Source of the DNA: Dethiosulfatibacter aminovorans DSM 17477
GTDB taxonomy: Bacteria; Bacillota; Clostridia; Tissierellales; Dethiosulfatibacteraceae
DNA: 64,000 bases
Assembly: GCF_900142005.1 (NCBI RefSeq)
Contig: NZ_FQZL01000006.1
Span: 186,001 to 250,000 of the forward strand
Reading direction: 5' to 3'
Below are positions 45,636-55,699 of the stretch, piece by piece. The notes beneath the pieces are model-generated. The model saw only the letters and a list, made by a program, of their open reading frames with translations. It made no database searches and was not told the DNA's origin. How positions within the stretch are numbered: the first letter of the stretch is position 1; the number at the start of each line of letters is the position of its first letter. Position numbers and translations under genes: made by a program.

Positions 45636-47640
45636 AATTTATCTCCTTGACTCCATAATATTCGCTGTTTATGAATATCTCGAATTTTTGAACTCCAAAT
45701 CCTTCAATTTTAATTGTAAGAGGGCTCAAATCCGTTTTTACCTGTTTTTCATATACAATTACACGCTTGTCTTCCAGTACCTTTTCAATAAGAAGGTGTA
45801 CTTTGTTCTTGTCCTGTGGAAGTTCTACAACAAGCTCTCCACTGCCTGAAACCCCACTGTTCACTCCTTCTTGACCATCATTCCCTCCATCCTCGGGATT
45901 TTCAATCTGTATCTCGACGCCTGAACTGACTATAAGATTTATTGCAGTACCCATTTCAACTTCAGTTCCGCTTGGATAACTTTGATAAAGAATCAGGTCC
46001 ATTCCCACTTCATCAGATGGCTTGTATGTTATCTCACCAACCGTAAAACCTTTTTCCAGAATAATATTCTTAACATCATCCACATGCTTGCCCAACAAAT
46101 CAGGCATTAGCGTATATTCAACTTCAGGTCCCTTGCTCAGTACATATGACACTTCAGTCCCTTCCTTCACCATATTCCCGGCTTCAGGCACCTGTCTGAT
46201 TACAAGACCCCAGGGTACAGTATCATTGAATTCATAAGTGACATCACCCTCTGCAAGGTCATTCTTCTTCAATATAACTATTGATTCATTTGAATATTTA
46301 TGGGTAAGATCAGGTATCTTTACAAGCCTTTCCCCCTTGCTCAAAATAACTTCAATTGGAAACCCTTCCCTCAGTTCCTGTCCTTCGTTGATATTCTGAT
46401 TGATAACCAGACCTTCTGCATACTCGGAATTGTAAATTTCATCCTTTACACTAAACTTTAGACCAAGACTTAGAACGGTTTCCTCTGCCGCTTCCTCTGT
46501 AAGGCCTATGAGATCAGGAACAGAAACCACCTTGACAGTCAGATAATCCTTAATCATATTCAGTGCCACTACCGATACGGTCCCTGTAACCACAAGGGCT
46601 GCAATGATTGCAAGGAGGGTGTACTTGAACCTTCCCCTTACAACTTCCTTTTCCTCTGCCTCTTCTTCATCGGTTTCAGGCTTGTTTTTTCTTGCCTTAA
46701 CCTTCCTTTTTTTTCCAACCGGGTTTTCAACTTTGCCGTTTTCATCTTCTCCATCAAAGAATTTATTGAAAGCATCGTTTTTTTCTTCACTTCCAAGACC
46801 TTCTTCGTGCATTGAATAAAGTGCGGACTTTCCATATATCTTTTTGATTGCTTCAATCACTTCACTTACGCTGTTGTATCTCATAGTCGATTTATTATTT
46901 GTACACTTAAGGACAATTTCATCGACTCTTGGCGAAACATCTTTATTTATGAGCGATGGAGGCATAACCCTCTCGTTGACATGCTTCAGTGCAATGGAAA
47001 TGGGAGAATCGCCTTTGAAAGGCAGTTCTCCTGTCAAAAGCTCATACATGACAATACCCAAAGAATATATGTCCGATTTTTCATCTACATAACCGCCTCT
47101 GGCCTGCTCAGGGGACAAATAATTTACAGAACCCAGAGTATTGTCATTGTTTGTTATTGTTTTATTGGTTACCGCTCTCGCAATGCCAAAATCAGCTACC
47201 TTTACCAGATTATGCTTGTTTATAAGAATATTGTGTGGCTTTATGTCCCTGTGGACCACTCCATTGGAATGTGCATGTTCCAATGCCTCGCATATCTGGA
47301 GTGAAATATCAAGAACTCTTCCAACTGGTATTGGATACTCCTCCTCTATCATTTCATTTAAGGTTCTCCCCGTTACCAGCTCCATGACTATAAAGTAAAT
47401 ATCTTCGTCAACACCTGTATCGTATATATTCACAATATTCTTGTGATTAAGTCTGGCTGCCGACATGGACTCCTGCTTGAACTTGTCTATGAAGTCCTGA
47501 TCCTTGGTAAATTCTTCCTTTAAAACCTTTATAGCTACAAATCTATTTAAAACATTGCATCTTGCCTTATACACATAAGCCATTCCGCCACTGCCTATTT
47601 CCTCTATTATCTCGTATCTATTATTTAATATGCTTTTCAT
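45625..47640 (-). CDS. prkC: Serine/threonine protein kinase PrkC with PASTA domains
   Basis: Membrane kinase sensing muropeptides or lipid II. Kinase domain at 10-270: GSGGMAYVYKARC, catalytic VHRDIKPHNILI, DFGIARA, and the SVNYLSPEQARGG activation segment. A charged linker with KKRKVKARKNK precedes the membrane helix (LLAIIAALVVTGTVSVVAL, about 345-363). Outside are three PASTA repeats beginning VSVPDLIGLT, VKIPDLTHKY and TLMPDLLGKH, and a C-terminal domain of about 80 residues with beta pattern. It lies 13 bases after prpC, its phosphatase partner. Confidence 0.97.
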   Translation of the reverse strand: MKSILNNRYEIIEEIGSGGMAYVYKARCNVLNRFVAIKVLKEEFTKDQDFIDKFKQESMSAARLNHKNIVNIYDTGVDEDIYFIVMELVTGRTLNEMIEEEYPIPVGRVLDISLQICEALEHAHSNGVVHRDIKPHNILINKHNLVKVADFGIARAVTNKTITNNDNTLGSVNYLSPEQARGGYVDEKSDIYSLGIVMYELLTGELPFKGDSPISIALKHVNERVMPPSLINKDVSPRVDEIVLKCTNNKSTMRYNSVSEVIEAIKKIYGKSALYSMHEEGLGSEEKNDAFNKFFDGEDENGKVENPVGKKRKVKARKNKPETDEEEAEEKEVVRGRFKYTLLAIIAALVVTGTVSVVALNMIKDYLTVKVVSVPDLIGLTEEAAEETVLSLGLKFSVKDEIYNSEYAEGLVINQNINEGQELREGFPIEVILSKGERLVKIPDLTHKYSNESIVILKKNDLAEGDVTYEFNDTVPWGLVIRQVPEAGNMVKEGTEVSYVLSKGPEVEYTLMPDLLGKHVDDVKNIILEKGFTVGEITYKPSDEVGMDLILYQSYPSGTEVEMGTAINLIVSSGVEIQIENPEDGGNDGQEGVNSGVSGSGELVVELPQDKNKVHLLIEKVLEDKRVIVYEKQVKTDLSPLTIKIEGFGVQKFEIFINSEYYGVKEINFGE

Positions 47641-47653
47641 TATTCACCTCTAT

Positions 47654-48379
47654 CTAGTTGTTGATAACAATAACCGATATATTATCGCTTCCACCTCTGG
47701 CATTCGCTTCATTAACAAGTTTTTCCACAACCTCTTCACCTTCGTTATTTTTGACAATATCCTTAATCTCGCTGCTGTTTACATAATTAGTCAAACCATC
47801 AGAACAAAGTATGATATTTTCAATATCATCCAGTTCCTCAATATAGAAATCAGGTTCTATATCCTTGAATGTTCCCAGTGATTTCGTCAGCACATTTCTT
47901 TTGGGATGGATCAGCAACTCATCTTTTGTGATTTGTCCTTTCTTGAACATTTCATTAACAAGGGAATGATCTTCTGTAACCTGTAAAATCTCTCCATTTT
48001 TTACTATATAGGTCCTGCTGTCTCCTATATTTCCTATATAAAGCTTTCCAGTCTTTCTGTTCGCAAGAATCATGGTCATAGTGGTGCCCATACCCTCACA
48101 TTCAGGTTCAGTTGATGCAGCATCAAAAACTCTTGTGGAACTCGACATGAAAATATCTCTCAAGAATTCCATGGGCATTTCCATGAATTTACCTATATTT
48201 CTATTAAAATAATCGGCAGCGGTTTCTACAGCCAGTCTACTTGCAATTTCTCCTGACCTGTGTCCGCCCATGCCATCTGCGACAATAGCAATTACAAAAT
48301 CTCCACTGTTGTCATAATAAATTGTATCTTCATTTTTCTCTCTCACGCTGCCTATATCCGTTTTGTAATAAGCTTTCAT
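47654..48379 (-). CDS. prpC: PP2C-type protein phosphatase PrpC/Stp
   Basis: Reverses PrkC phosphorylation. 241 residues with metal-binding motifs GSVREKNEDTIYYD, VIAIVADGMGGHRSGEIAS, IGNIGDSRTYIVKNGEI, LCSDGLTNYV and GGSDNISVIVI. It lies between rlmN and prkC with short gaps, the common Firmicutes order rsmB-rlmN-prpC-prkC-rsgA. Confidence 0.97.
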   Translation of the reverse strand: MKAYYKTDIGSVREKNEDTIYYDNSGDFVIAIVADGMGGHRSGEIASRLAVETAADYFNRNIGKFMEMPMEFLRDIFMSSSTRVFDAASTEPECEGMGTTMTMILANRKTGKLYIGNIGDSRTYIVKNGEILQVTEDHSLVNEMFKKGQITKDELLIHPKRNVLTKSLGTFKDIEPDFYIEELDDIENIILCSDGLTNYVNSSEIKDIVKNNEGEEVVEKLVNEANARGGSDNISVIVINN

Positions 48380-48382
48380 AAT

Positions 48383-49420
48383 TCACTCCCGATTATTAAT
48401 ATAGTTCCTTCTCAATTGACCGCAAGCTGCATTAATATCCCTGCCAAGTTCCCTTCTTATTGTTGCATTGATTCCGTTGCTGTTTAAATATTTGTTAATA
48501 AGAACCGTTTCCCTGTGCGTAGGCGCTTCCCCATGGAATTCCTCAATTGGATTAAGAGGTATAAGATTTACATGACAATTTGAGTTCTTAAGGAGCTTTA
48601 CCAGTTCCTTCAAATCTTCCTTCCCATCGTTGAATCCCTTGATGATAATGTATTCGTAAGTAACCCTTCTGCCGGTTTTTTCCGTATAATAATCACAAGC
48701 TTTTATTAAATCCTTCAGAGGATAATTCTTGGAAGCCGGGATTATCTCGTCCCTTTTTTTCTGTACAGCGGAATGCAACGATACGGCAAGATTGAATTGC
48801 ATTCCTTCATCTAATGCTTCATAGATTCCTGGAATAATTCCACAAGTGGAAAGTGTTATCTTCCTTTTGCTGATATTCATTCCTTTTTCATCTGTAACAA
48901 TCTCTATGAATCTTTTTACATTATCAAGATTATCAAAGGGCTCTCCTGAACCCATGATTACAACACTGTTTATTTTGGTCATTATGTCTTTCTGGATAAT
49001 ATATATCTGCTCCAGCATTTCAGAAGCTCTTAGATTCCTGATTCTGCCGTCTTTTGTAGACGCACAAAAAAGGCATCCCATATTACATCCAACCTGTGAT
49101 GAAATACAGACACTCTCTCCAAAATCATAATTCAAATAAACACTTTCAATAATATTGCCGTCTTCAAGCTCGATCAAATATTTTTTGGTATTGTCCTGAG
49201 AAGAATCCAGTCTCTTGTGAATCCCCGGCTTGTCAAATCGGTGATTGTCATTCATATATTCAATGAAAGTTTTAGGAAGGTTTTTCATCTCCTTGAAATC
49301 ACTAACCATTTTCCCATGGATCCATCTGAACAACTGATCAGCTCTGAATCTTGGAAAGCCACTGTCAACAACAAGTTTTTCCATTTCATTATAGTCTAAA
49401 TTATTTATATACATATTCAT
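48383..49420 (-). CDS. rlmN: Dual-specificity 23S rRNA/tRNA adenine-C2 methyltransferase RlmN
   Basis: Radical SAM enzyme that methylates A2503 of 23S rRNA and A37 of some tRNAs. The cluster motif CNMGCLFCAS follows SVCISSQVG. Other blocks: FRADQLFRWIHGKM, VVIMGSGEPFDNLDNV, ITLSTCGIIPGI, AVSLHSAVQKKRDEIIPA and the C-terminal RRELGRDINAACGQLR with the methyl-carrying Cys. 345 residues. Confidence 0.97.
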   Translation of the reverse strand: MNMYINNLDYNEMEKLVVDSGFPRFRADQLFRWIHGKMVSDFKEMKNLPKTFIEYMNDNHRFDKPGIHKRLDSSQDNTKKYLIELEDGNIIESVYLNYDFGESVCISSQVGCNMGCLFCASTKDGRIRNLRASEMLEQIYIIQKDIMTKINSVVIMGSGEPFDNLDNVKRFIEIVTDEKGMNISKRKITLSTCGIIPGIYEALDEGMQFNLAVSLHSAVQKKRDEIIPASKNYPLKDLIKACDYYTEKTGRRVTYEYIIIKGFNDGKEDLKELVKLLKNSNCHVNLIPLNPIEEFHGEAPTHRETVLINKYLNSNGINATIRRELGRDINAACGQLRRNYINNRE

Positions 49421-49467
49421 TCTCCAAAATCACTGATATTATATCATAAACCAAGTTGATTTGTATA

Positions 49468-50781
49468 TCAGTTCTTAACCAGTGACGCAATAAAAAAGCC
49501 GTCCATATTGTCTATTTGGGGATATAGCTGCAAATATCCCTCTGAAACAACTTTCCCGCCAACCTCAAATCCTTTGAATTCAAACTCGCTGTTGTTTTCC
49601 AAAAATCTTTTAACGAGATTGATATTTTCATTATCAAGAACAGAACATGTCGAATAGACAAGTCTGCCGCCTTTCTTAAGATATTTGGACGCATTTTCCA
49701 GAATGCCATATTGTATTTCTTCAATTTCCTTCAAACCATCAACCCTGAGATTGTATTTGATTTCAGGCTTTCTTCTTATTATGCCCGTATTGCTGCAAGG
49801 CACATCCACTATACAATAATCAAAACTCTCAAAAAATTCAGGTATCAGTTCCAACCCGTCCTGTTCCCTTATTTCAATATTTTCAAGGCCAAGTCTTAGG
49901 GCCGTTTCTTCAACAAGCTTCAACTTGTGTCCATAAATATCACAGCAAATAACCTTCCCTGTGTTTTTCATTATTTCTGCCGAATGCAGACATTTTCCAC
50001 CAGGCGCACAACACATGTCTATAATTCTTGAATCCTTGTCCGGGTTAAGGATTTCAGATACCAATATTGAACTTTCATCCTGAGGCGTGATCAAACCATT
50101 TTTGAATTCATCCATATCCTGCAGTCTGTGAATATTTCTGATTATTATTCCATAATTTGATGTGTCAGTTTTTTTCACTTCATATTTGCCGCCATATTTT
50201 TTCAGGAATTCATCTCTGGAAATAATTGATGAATTCACCCTAAATACGGTTTCAGGTTTTGAATTCGATGCTATGCAGAATTTTTCAGCTTCTTCAAATC
50301 CAAACTCCTCTACTATGAGCTTCATGAATTCCATCGGATATGAATACTTTATTGACAATCCCTCGATTCCGCCAATTCCATCAAGTTTTATTAGAATTTC
50401 TTCCTTGTTTCTGACGATATTCCTTAAGATGCCATTGACAAACCTTGTACTCTTGTAAAGACACTTTTTAGTCAGTTCAACGCTGTCATTCACTATCCTT
50501 GTGCTGGATATCCTTTCACTGAAAAATATTTGAAAAACTGCCGACCTCATTATGTTCAGTACATTTGCATTTATCTTTCTGAGTTTTACGGAAGAATACT
50601 CGGCTATAACCCAATCTGCGAAAATAAGATTCTCAAGCACTCCATTGAAGGTGAAGAGATACAAATCCTTTTCTTTTTTGTCTTCCATCCTTCCCATTGC
50701 AGATACAGATTCAATATTTGAATATTTCCCTTCAGTAAGAACCTTGTAAAGAGAATCGACCACATACTTTCTATATTTCAT
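49468..50781 (-). CDS. rsmB: 16S rRNA (cytosine-967-C5)-methyltransferase RsmB
   Basis: 437 residues: an N-terminal NusB-like helical domain (VVDSLYKVLTEGKYSNIES, STRIVNDSVELTKKCL, RFVNGILRNIVRNKEEIL), then the SAM-dependent domain with DMCCAPGGKCLHSAEIM, VDVPCSNTGIIRRKPEIKYN and VYSTCSVLDNENI, whose two cysteines are the catalytic pair. It starts the rsmB-rlmN-prpC-prkC block downstream of a structured gap. Confidence 0.95.
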   Translation of the reverse strand: MKYRKYVVDSLYKVLTEGKYSNIESVSAMGRMEDKKEKDLYLFTFNGVLENLIFADWVIAEYSSVKLRKINANVLNIMRSAVFQIFFSERISSTRIVNDSVELTKKCLYKSTRFVNGILRNIVRNKEEILIKLDGIGGIEGLSIKYSYPMEFMKLIVEEFGFEEAEKFCIASNSKPETVFRVNSSIISRDEFLKKYGGKYEVKKTDTSNYGIIIRNIHRLQDMDEFKNGLITPQDESSILVSEILNPDKDSRIIDMCCAPGGKCLHSAEIMKNTGKVICCDIYGHKLKLVEETALRLGLENIEIREQDGLELIPEFFESFDYCIVDVPCSNTGIIRRKPEIKYNLRVDGLKEIEEIQYGILENASKYLKKGGRLVYSTCSVLDNENINLVKRFLENNSEFEFKGFEVGGKVVSEGYLQLYPQIDNMDGFFIASLVKN

Positions 50782-50900
50782 AACTTCTCCCAGTTTAATT
50801 TATTTAATTTCACTTAATCAGAATACATAATTGCGGTAAACACCAATCCACAAGAAAGCGTCTTCGACGCGTTAACCGCGTGAGAGGTTATTAAGAGGCT

Positions 50901-50963
50901 AAGAAAGTTTCCTTGATCGCATAACACCAATGCTTCAAGGGGTTATGCATATTTAACTTTCTT
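50901..50963. repeat. Complex palindrome between the YugP-type gene and rsmB, able to form a pseudoknot
   Basis: Outer stem AAGAAAGTT (50901-50909) and AACTTTCTT (50955-50963). Inside lie CCTTGA (50911-50916), GCATAAC (50919-50925), TCAAGG (50935-50940) and GTTATGC (50942-50948), in the interleaved order 1-2-1'-2'. A further GCGTC/GACGC hairpin lies at 50862-50873. Confidence 0.5.
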
Positions 50964-50975
50964 AAGCTATAAATA

Positions 50976-50997
50976 AAAGGCTGAAATTTCAGCCTTT
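50976..50997 (-). terminator. Terminator after the YugP-type protease gene
   Basis: On the minus strand AAAGGCTGA-AATT-TCAGCCTTT, followed by TATTTATAG. The stem includes the stop codon. Confidence 0.75.
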
Positions 50998-51682
50998 AAT
51001 CTCTTCTACCATATCCTGACAAGATCAACAGCCTTACCAGCTGGCTTACTGCCGTCAATGCTGCAGCAACGTATGTCAGGGCAGCTGCATTTAAAACCTT
51101 TCTTGCACCTTTGATATCATCATCGTAAAGAATACCAAGGCTTTCAAGCTGCACAATGGCCCTGCTGCTTGCATCAAATTCCACTGGAAGTGTAACAAGC
51201 TGAAAAATCACCACTGCCAAAAATAAAAACACTCCTATTTTGATGAAACCTGCAATGCCAAGGAAAAAGCCCAATAGTATAATCAGCCAAACCACCCTGG
51301 AACTGAAGCTCACTACGGGTGCCATTGAGTTTCTTATTTCAAGAGGCATATATCTTTTTGAATGCTGTATTGCATGACCGACTTCATGGGCGGCAACTCC
51401 ATAGGCCGCGATTGACCTGTTTCCGTAAACTGAATCAGACAATCTCAATACACCGCTTCTAGGATCGTAATGGTCTGTAAGATTTCCTCTAACATGCTCA
51501 ATTCTGATGTTTTCAAGACCGTTCTTGTCAAGTATCATCCTGGCAATATCATGTCCAGAATAACTTCCTCCTGAAAACACCCTTGAATACTTTCTGAATG
51601 TACTTTGAATCTTCTGCTGGGCATACATGGATATTATTATAGCCGGTATTAGCAGCAGAAAAGTTGAGTCATAAAAAAACAT
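50996..51682 (-). CDS. YugP-type zinc metallopeptidase
   Basis: Membrane protease of the YugP family (DUF2268-like annotation aside, usually called neutral zinc metallopeptidase). The 228-residue protein has an N-terminal hydrophobic segment (FLLLIPAIIISMYAQQ), the zinc motif HEVGH in YGVAAHEVGHAIQHSKRY, and two C-terminal hydrophobic stretches (VVWLIILLGFFLGIAGFI, VFLFLAVVIFQLVTL). LPVEFDASSRAIVQLESLGI supplies the downstream conserved Glu region. The ATG at 51682 follows GAGGTGA; the GTG at 51691 is inside that site. It lies between fmt and rsmB, a frequent clostridial position. Substrate unknown. Confidence 0.92.
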   Translation of the reverse strand: MFFYDSTFLLLIPAIIISMYAQQKIQSTFRKYSRVFSGGSYSGHDIARMILDKNGLENIRIEHVRGNLTDHYDPRSGVLRLSDSVYGNRSIAAYGVAAHEVGHAIQHSKRYMPLEIRNSMAPVVSFSSRVVWLIILLGFFLGIAGFIKIGVFLFLAVVIFQLVTLPVEFDASSRAIVQLESLGILYDDDIKGARKVLNAAALTYVAAALTAVSQLVRLLILSGYGRRD

Positions 51683-51683
51683 T

Positions 51684-52622
51684 TTATTCACCTCTTAATT
51701 CATAACCGATTTCTATTTCATTTCCCAAAAGAAAGGTCTTGATATCCATCCTTCTCTTGCCTGGAAATTGAATTTCCTTTATTATGAGATAGCCGTCATT
51801 TACAGCAACCTTTATAGCCGTGTTGTCAATTGAAACTATTGTACCGGAGTCATAATCATGATTCTCCACAATATATTCAGTATTGAAAATCTTCACCTTC
51901 TTATCTTTGTATATCATTACTGAACCCGGCCACGGATCAAGCCCTCTAATCTTGTTGTGTATATTCAATCCCTTGTCGTTCCAGTCTATCAGACTCATGC
52001 TTTTTTTGAGCATTGATGCGTAGGAAGACATTTTGTGGTCCTGTTCCTCCGGTACCAGCCTTTTGTCGGCAATACCTTTAATCGCTTCAACTATCATTTC
52101 AGCCCCCATGACCATAAGTCTGTCATGGAGATTCCCTGCCGTTATTTCCTCATTAAGGTCCATTTCTTTCTTCAAATACATGGGACCGGAATCAAGCCCT
52201 TCCTCAATTTTCATTATAGTTATTCCTGTCTTTTTTTCACCATTAATAATCGCCCAATTAATAGGCGCAGCCCCTCTGTATTTCGGCAAAAGGGATGCGT
52301 GGATATTTAAGCAGTCAAATTTCGGAATCTCAAGTATCTCCTTTTTCAATATTTGTCCGTAAGCAGTAACTACAATAAAGTCAACATCATATGATTTAAG
52401 TACCTTCATGCTTTCTTCACTGTTGATATTGTCAGGTTGAAATATTTCAAGCCCAAGTTTTTCTGCCGATTCTTTTACAGGAGTCTTAAGAATTTTCTTG
52501 CCCCGTCCCTTTGACTTGTCCGGCTGGGTAACCACCAATACAACCTCATGGCCTTCATTGTGTATTCTCTCAAGTGCAGGCACTGCAAACTCAGGAGTAC
52601 CCATGTAGATTATTCTACTCAT
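51684..52622 (-). CDS. fmt: Methionyl-tRNA formyltransferase
   Basis: Formylates initiator Met-tRNA. 312 residues: [39 protein letters not shown], and the active-site block [20 protein letters not shown] with Asn, His and the substrate loop, followed by [19 protein letters not shown] and the C-terminal OB domain ([14 protein letters not shown]). It overlaps the def stop by 8 bases. Confidence 0.97.
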   Translation of the reverse strand: MSRIIYMGTPEFAVPALERIHNEGHEVVLVVTQPDKSKGRGKKILKTPVKESAEKLGLEIFQPDNINSEESMKVLKSYDVDFIVVTAYGQILKKEILEIPKFDCLNIHASLLPKYRGAAPINWAIINGEKKTGITIMKIEEGLDSGPMYLKKEMDLNEEITAGNLHDRLMVMGAEMIVEAIKGIADKRLVPEEQDHKMSSYASMLKKSMSLIDWNDKGLNIHNKIRGLDPWPGSVMIYKDKKVKIFNTEYIVENHDYDSGTIVSIDNTAIKVAVNDGYLIIKEIQFPGKRRMDIKTFLLGNEIEIGYELRGE

Positions 52623-53070
52623 TACTTTCCTCTTTGATCACCTTGTCAATGAAAAGAATACCATTAAGATGGTCAAGCTCGTGACTTAAACAAACAGCCT
52701 TAAGCCCTTCTCCCTCCATAGTCTGATTCTCTCCTTTTTCATCCATATATTCAACAACAACCTTTCCGGGTCTTTCAACATCTCCATTTTTACCCGGAAC
52801 ACTCAAACATCCCTCTGTAAATATCTGACTTCCTGATTTTTCAACAATAACGGGATTGATAAGCTTAACAGGACCTTCACCTACATCAATTACTACCACT
52901 CTTCTTAAAATACCTACCTGAACTGCTGCAAGGCCAACCCCATCATTTTCATACATGGTTTCAAGCATGTCATCAAGCAGGTCCAGGATTCTGCCATCTA
53001 TTTTTTCTACTTCCCTGCTTCTTTTTCTTAATATTGAGTCACCTTCAACTCTCAATTTTCTAATTGCCAT
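52615..53070 (-). CDS. def: Peptide deformylase
   Basis: Removes the formyl group from nascent chains. 151 residues with motif 1 [10 protein letters not shown] (Val where most have Pro), motif 2 EGCLSVPG and motif 3 HELDHLNG with the two metal His and catalytic Glu. It belongs to the priA-def-fmt run. Confidence 0.97.
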   Translation of the reverse strand: MAIRKLRVEGDSILRKRSREVEKIDGRILDLLDDMLETMYENDGVGLAAVQVGILRRVVVIDVGEGPVKLINPVIVEKSGSQIFTEGCLSVPGKNGDVERPGKVVVEYMDEKGENQTMEGEGLKAVCLSHELDHLNGILFIDKVIKEESNE

Positions 53071-53082
53071 AGTATCCTCTCC

Positions 53083-55458
53083 TTATATAAATGTCGGATT
53101 TAAATCCAACGAAATTTCCATATCCTTGTAACTTTTATTTAATAATATTTTTCTTAAATTATTCTTAATTACTTCTGCATCGTTCTTCTTATATTTCATG
53201 GTTATTGATATGCGGTATTTCTTTTTAATTCTGTAAATATTGCTGTTCATGGGGCGGTATAGAAGCATCTTCCTGCCTGAAATCAATCCAGCCATAGTCT
53301 CTTTCAACTCCATATACTTTTTATCCACGAAAAGCTTCAACTTGTCTTCATATATTGAAGACACCGTTATAGTCATTATCTCTATGTAAGGAGGATATCT
53401 GAATTCCTTTCTCAAATACAGCTCTTTTTTTACGAAAGATAAATAATCATTGTTTTTTGAATCAACTATACTGTAATTTTCAGGATCATATGTTTGAATG
53501 AATACATTGCCATCCTTGTCACCTCTTCCAGCACGGCCACTTACCTGAGTGAGAAGCTGATATGACTTTTCATTTGAATTAAAAAACGGCAGGTTTATTG
53601 TCAAATCCGCAGATACGACACCCACTACTGTAACATGTGGAAAATGAAGCCCCTTGGCAAGCATCTGAGTACCAACCAAAATGTCTATTTTCCTGTCCCT
53701 GAAATCATTGTAAACCCCATTATAGTCCTCAATATTATTAACAGTATCAAAATCCATCCTTTTTACCCTGGCCTCTGGTATAAGTTTTTTAACTTCCTCT
53801 TCAATGCGCTCGGTACCTATTCCAAAACTTTTGAAATATGTGCTTCCGCACTGGGGACAATTATGGTCAATTTTTTTCGCTGAACCGCAGTAATGACAGA
53901 TAAGATATCCTTTCATGCTGTGGTAGGTCATTGAAACATCACAATTATCACATTTTACAACATAACCGCAGTTTCTGCAAGATACAAAGCTGGAATAACC
54001 CCGTCTGTTCAAAAAAAGTATCGACTGCTCATTCCTGCCATATGCAGATATTAGCGCTTCCTTCAAATCCGTGCTGAAAACACCTGCATTGCCGCTGCTT
54101 AATTCATTCCTCATGTCAACCACTTTTATCTTGGGCATTTGTGCCCTACTTATTCTTTCAGGCATGCTGTGCAGGGCATATTCATTCCTTATTGCTTTCA
54201 AGTAAATACCGGCAAGCGGTGTGGCTGTTCCAAGAACAAGCTTTATACCACCTATTTCCGTAAGCTTTTCACAAACCTCTATTGTATCGTATTTAGGCGA
54301 TGACGAAGACTTGTATGAATCTTCGTGGGATTCGTCTATTATGACTGCTCCAAGATTCCTGACAGGAGTAAAGAGAGCCGACCTTGGTCCTATGACTATA
54401 TCACATTCACCATTGTATATTTTCAGCCATTCATCCATCCTTTTCTTTGATGTAAGCCTGCTGTGTATTATTGCAATCCTGTCTCCAAACCTCCTCTTGA
54501 ATCTTTCAATAGTCTGTGGAGTCAGGGATATCTCGGGAATGAGATAAACTACAGATTTGTCTTCTTCAATGATATTTTCAATGATTTTCATATAGACTTC
54601 AGTTTTCCCGCTTCCTGTAACACCATGAATAAGATGTCTTTTAACATTTGAATTCAAAATGCTTTCTACGGTATCTCGCTGTCTGTCATTTATTATCACA
54701 TCTCCCCTGTTCACAACCTTTGCTGCAGAAGATTCCGCAGATATTGAGGTTGAAATATCAACAAAGCCCTTTTTGCAAAGCTTGACAATCTCACTCCTTG
54801 TTGATCCGGTAATTTTTATCAAATTTCTTATTTCTACTGGACTATCTCTCAGTGCTGAAAGTATACGTAGCTGCTTGTGGGAATTTTTTCTCACATGGTC
54901 CTCAAAATCCTCTTTAACAAGGTGAACGGTTTCAGTGACTTTCTTTTCAAAAGACTTGTCTCTTGATTCAATAATCACAAGTCTGTTTTCAAAAGAGGTA
55001 TTCAAAATTTCAAAAGTTTTCCTGTCCTTCAGGATATCAGTCAGTTTCTTCAAGGAGATCCATTTTCCAACAGGCAGAGTATCCATCTCAAAATCTGATT
55101 TACATGATTTATTAATGCATACTTCAATTTTTGACATTGGCGGATTCATCAATGAAAATGCTTCGTTGAATCTTGAAAGATATGTTTCTCTTATCCATTT
55201 CGCCAAAATTATTTTATCACTGTCAACAATGGGTTTTTCATCTATTACAGATATTATTTCCTTAACCTTTCCCGGATCAATATCTGCTGAATCCTCTTCG
55301 GACACTACAATGCCTACAATAAGAGAATTGTTGAAGTTCACCAATACCCTTCTTCCTGTAAGGATATCTTCACAAGAACTTGAATTGGTCTTGTAACAAT
55401 ATGCCTTGTCTGTATTTCTGGATTTGTTGCTTATGATAATATTAAAATACCTGATCAT
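53083..55458 (-). CDS. priA: Primosomal replication restart helicase PriA
   Basis: Restarts collapsed forks by loading the replisome. 791 residues: N-terminal DNA-binding region, Walker A LIHGVTGSGKTEVYMKII, Walker B-type DESHED in VIIDESHEDSYKSSS, ILGT-like VLGTATPLAG, a zinc cluster with CRNCGYVVKCDNCDVSM and CHYCGS and CPQCGS, then VGTQMLAKGLHFPHV and SGRAGRGDKDG. It lies after rpoZ behind a weak hairpin. Confidence 0.97.
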   Translation of the reverse strand: MIRYFNIIISNKSRNTDKAYCYKTNSSSCEDILTGRRVLVNFNNSLIVGIVVSEEDSADIDPGKVKEIISVIDEKPIVDSDKIILAKWIRETYLSRFNEAFSLMNPPMSKIEVCINKSCKSDFEMDTLPVGKWISLKKLTDILKDRKTFEILNTSFENRLVIIESRDKSFEKKVTETVHLVKEDFEDHVRKNSHKQLRILSALRDSPVEIRNLIKITGSTRSEIVKLCKKGFVDISTSISAESSAAKVVNRGDVIINDRQRDTVESILNSNVKRHLIHGVTGSGKTEVYMKIIENIIEEDKSVVYLIPEISLTPQTIERFKRRFGDRIAIIHSRLTSKKRMDEWLKIYNGECDIVIGPRSALFTPVRNLGAVIIDESHEDSYKSSSSPKYDTIEVCEKLTEIGGIKLVLGTATPLAGIYLKAIRNEYALHSMPERISRAQMPKIKVVDMRNELSSGNAGVFSTDLKEALISAYGRNEQSILFLNRRGYSSFVSCRNCGYVVKCDNCDVSMTYHSMKGYLICHYCGSAKKIDHNCPQCGSTYFKSFGIGTERIEEEVKKLIPEARVKRMDFDTVNNIEDYNGVYNDFRDRKIDILVGTQMLAKGLHFPHVTVVGVVSADLTINLPFFNSNEKSYQLLTQVSGRAGRGDKDGNVFIQTYDPENYSIVDSKNNDYLSFVKKELYLRKEFRYPPYIEIMTITVSSIYEDKLKLFVDKKYMELKETMAGLISGRKMLLYRPMNSNIYRIKKKYRISITMKYKKNDAEVIKNNLRKILLNKSYKDMEISLDLNPTFI

Positions 55459-55484
55459 GCCATCACCTGACCATCAAATGAAAT

Positions 55485-55505
55485 AAAGCTTGCATAGCAA
55501 GCTTT
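55485..55505 (-). terminator. Hairpin after rpoZ
   Basis: AAAGCTTGC-TAT-GCAAGCTTT on the minus strand with an AT-rich tail (ATTTCATTTG). It includes the end of rpoZ and may reduce read-through into priA. Confidence 0.55.
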
Positions 55506-55698
55506 AGTCAATTATTTCATAATCAATTTTACCAGCGTAAAACTCTTCAACTGCAATGTTTACAGGCTTTAACTGTGTTGTTTTTATCAGTATTTCTTCA
55601 CCTTCAACTATATCTCTTGCTCTTTTAGATATTATTGTAACAAGCATATATCTGCTTTCAACTTTTTCCAATAATTCGTCAATAGACGGTTTTATCAT
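55504..55698 (-). CDS. rpoZ: DNA-directed RNA polymerase subunit omega
   Basis: 64 residues; assists assembly of beta-prime. Typical blocks: MIKPSIDELLEKVESRYMLV, ISKRARDIVEG and PVNIAVEEFYAGKIDY. It lies 1 base from the gmk stop; gmk-rpoZ is a conserved pair. Confidence 0.95.
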   Translation of the reverse strand: MIKPSIDELLEKVESRYMLVTIISKRARDIVEGEEILIKTTQLKPVNIAVEEFYAGKIDYEIID

Positions 55699-55699
55699 C

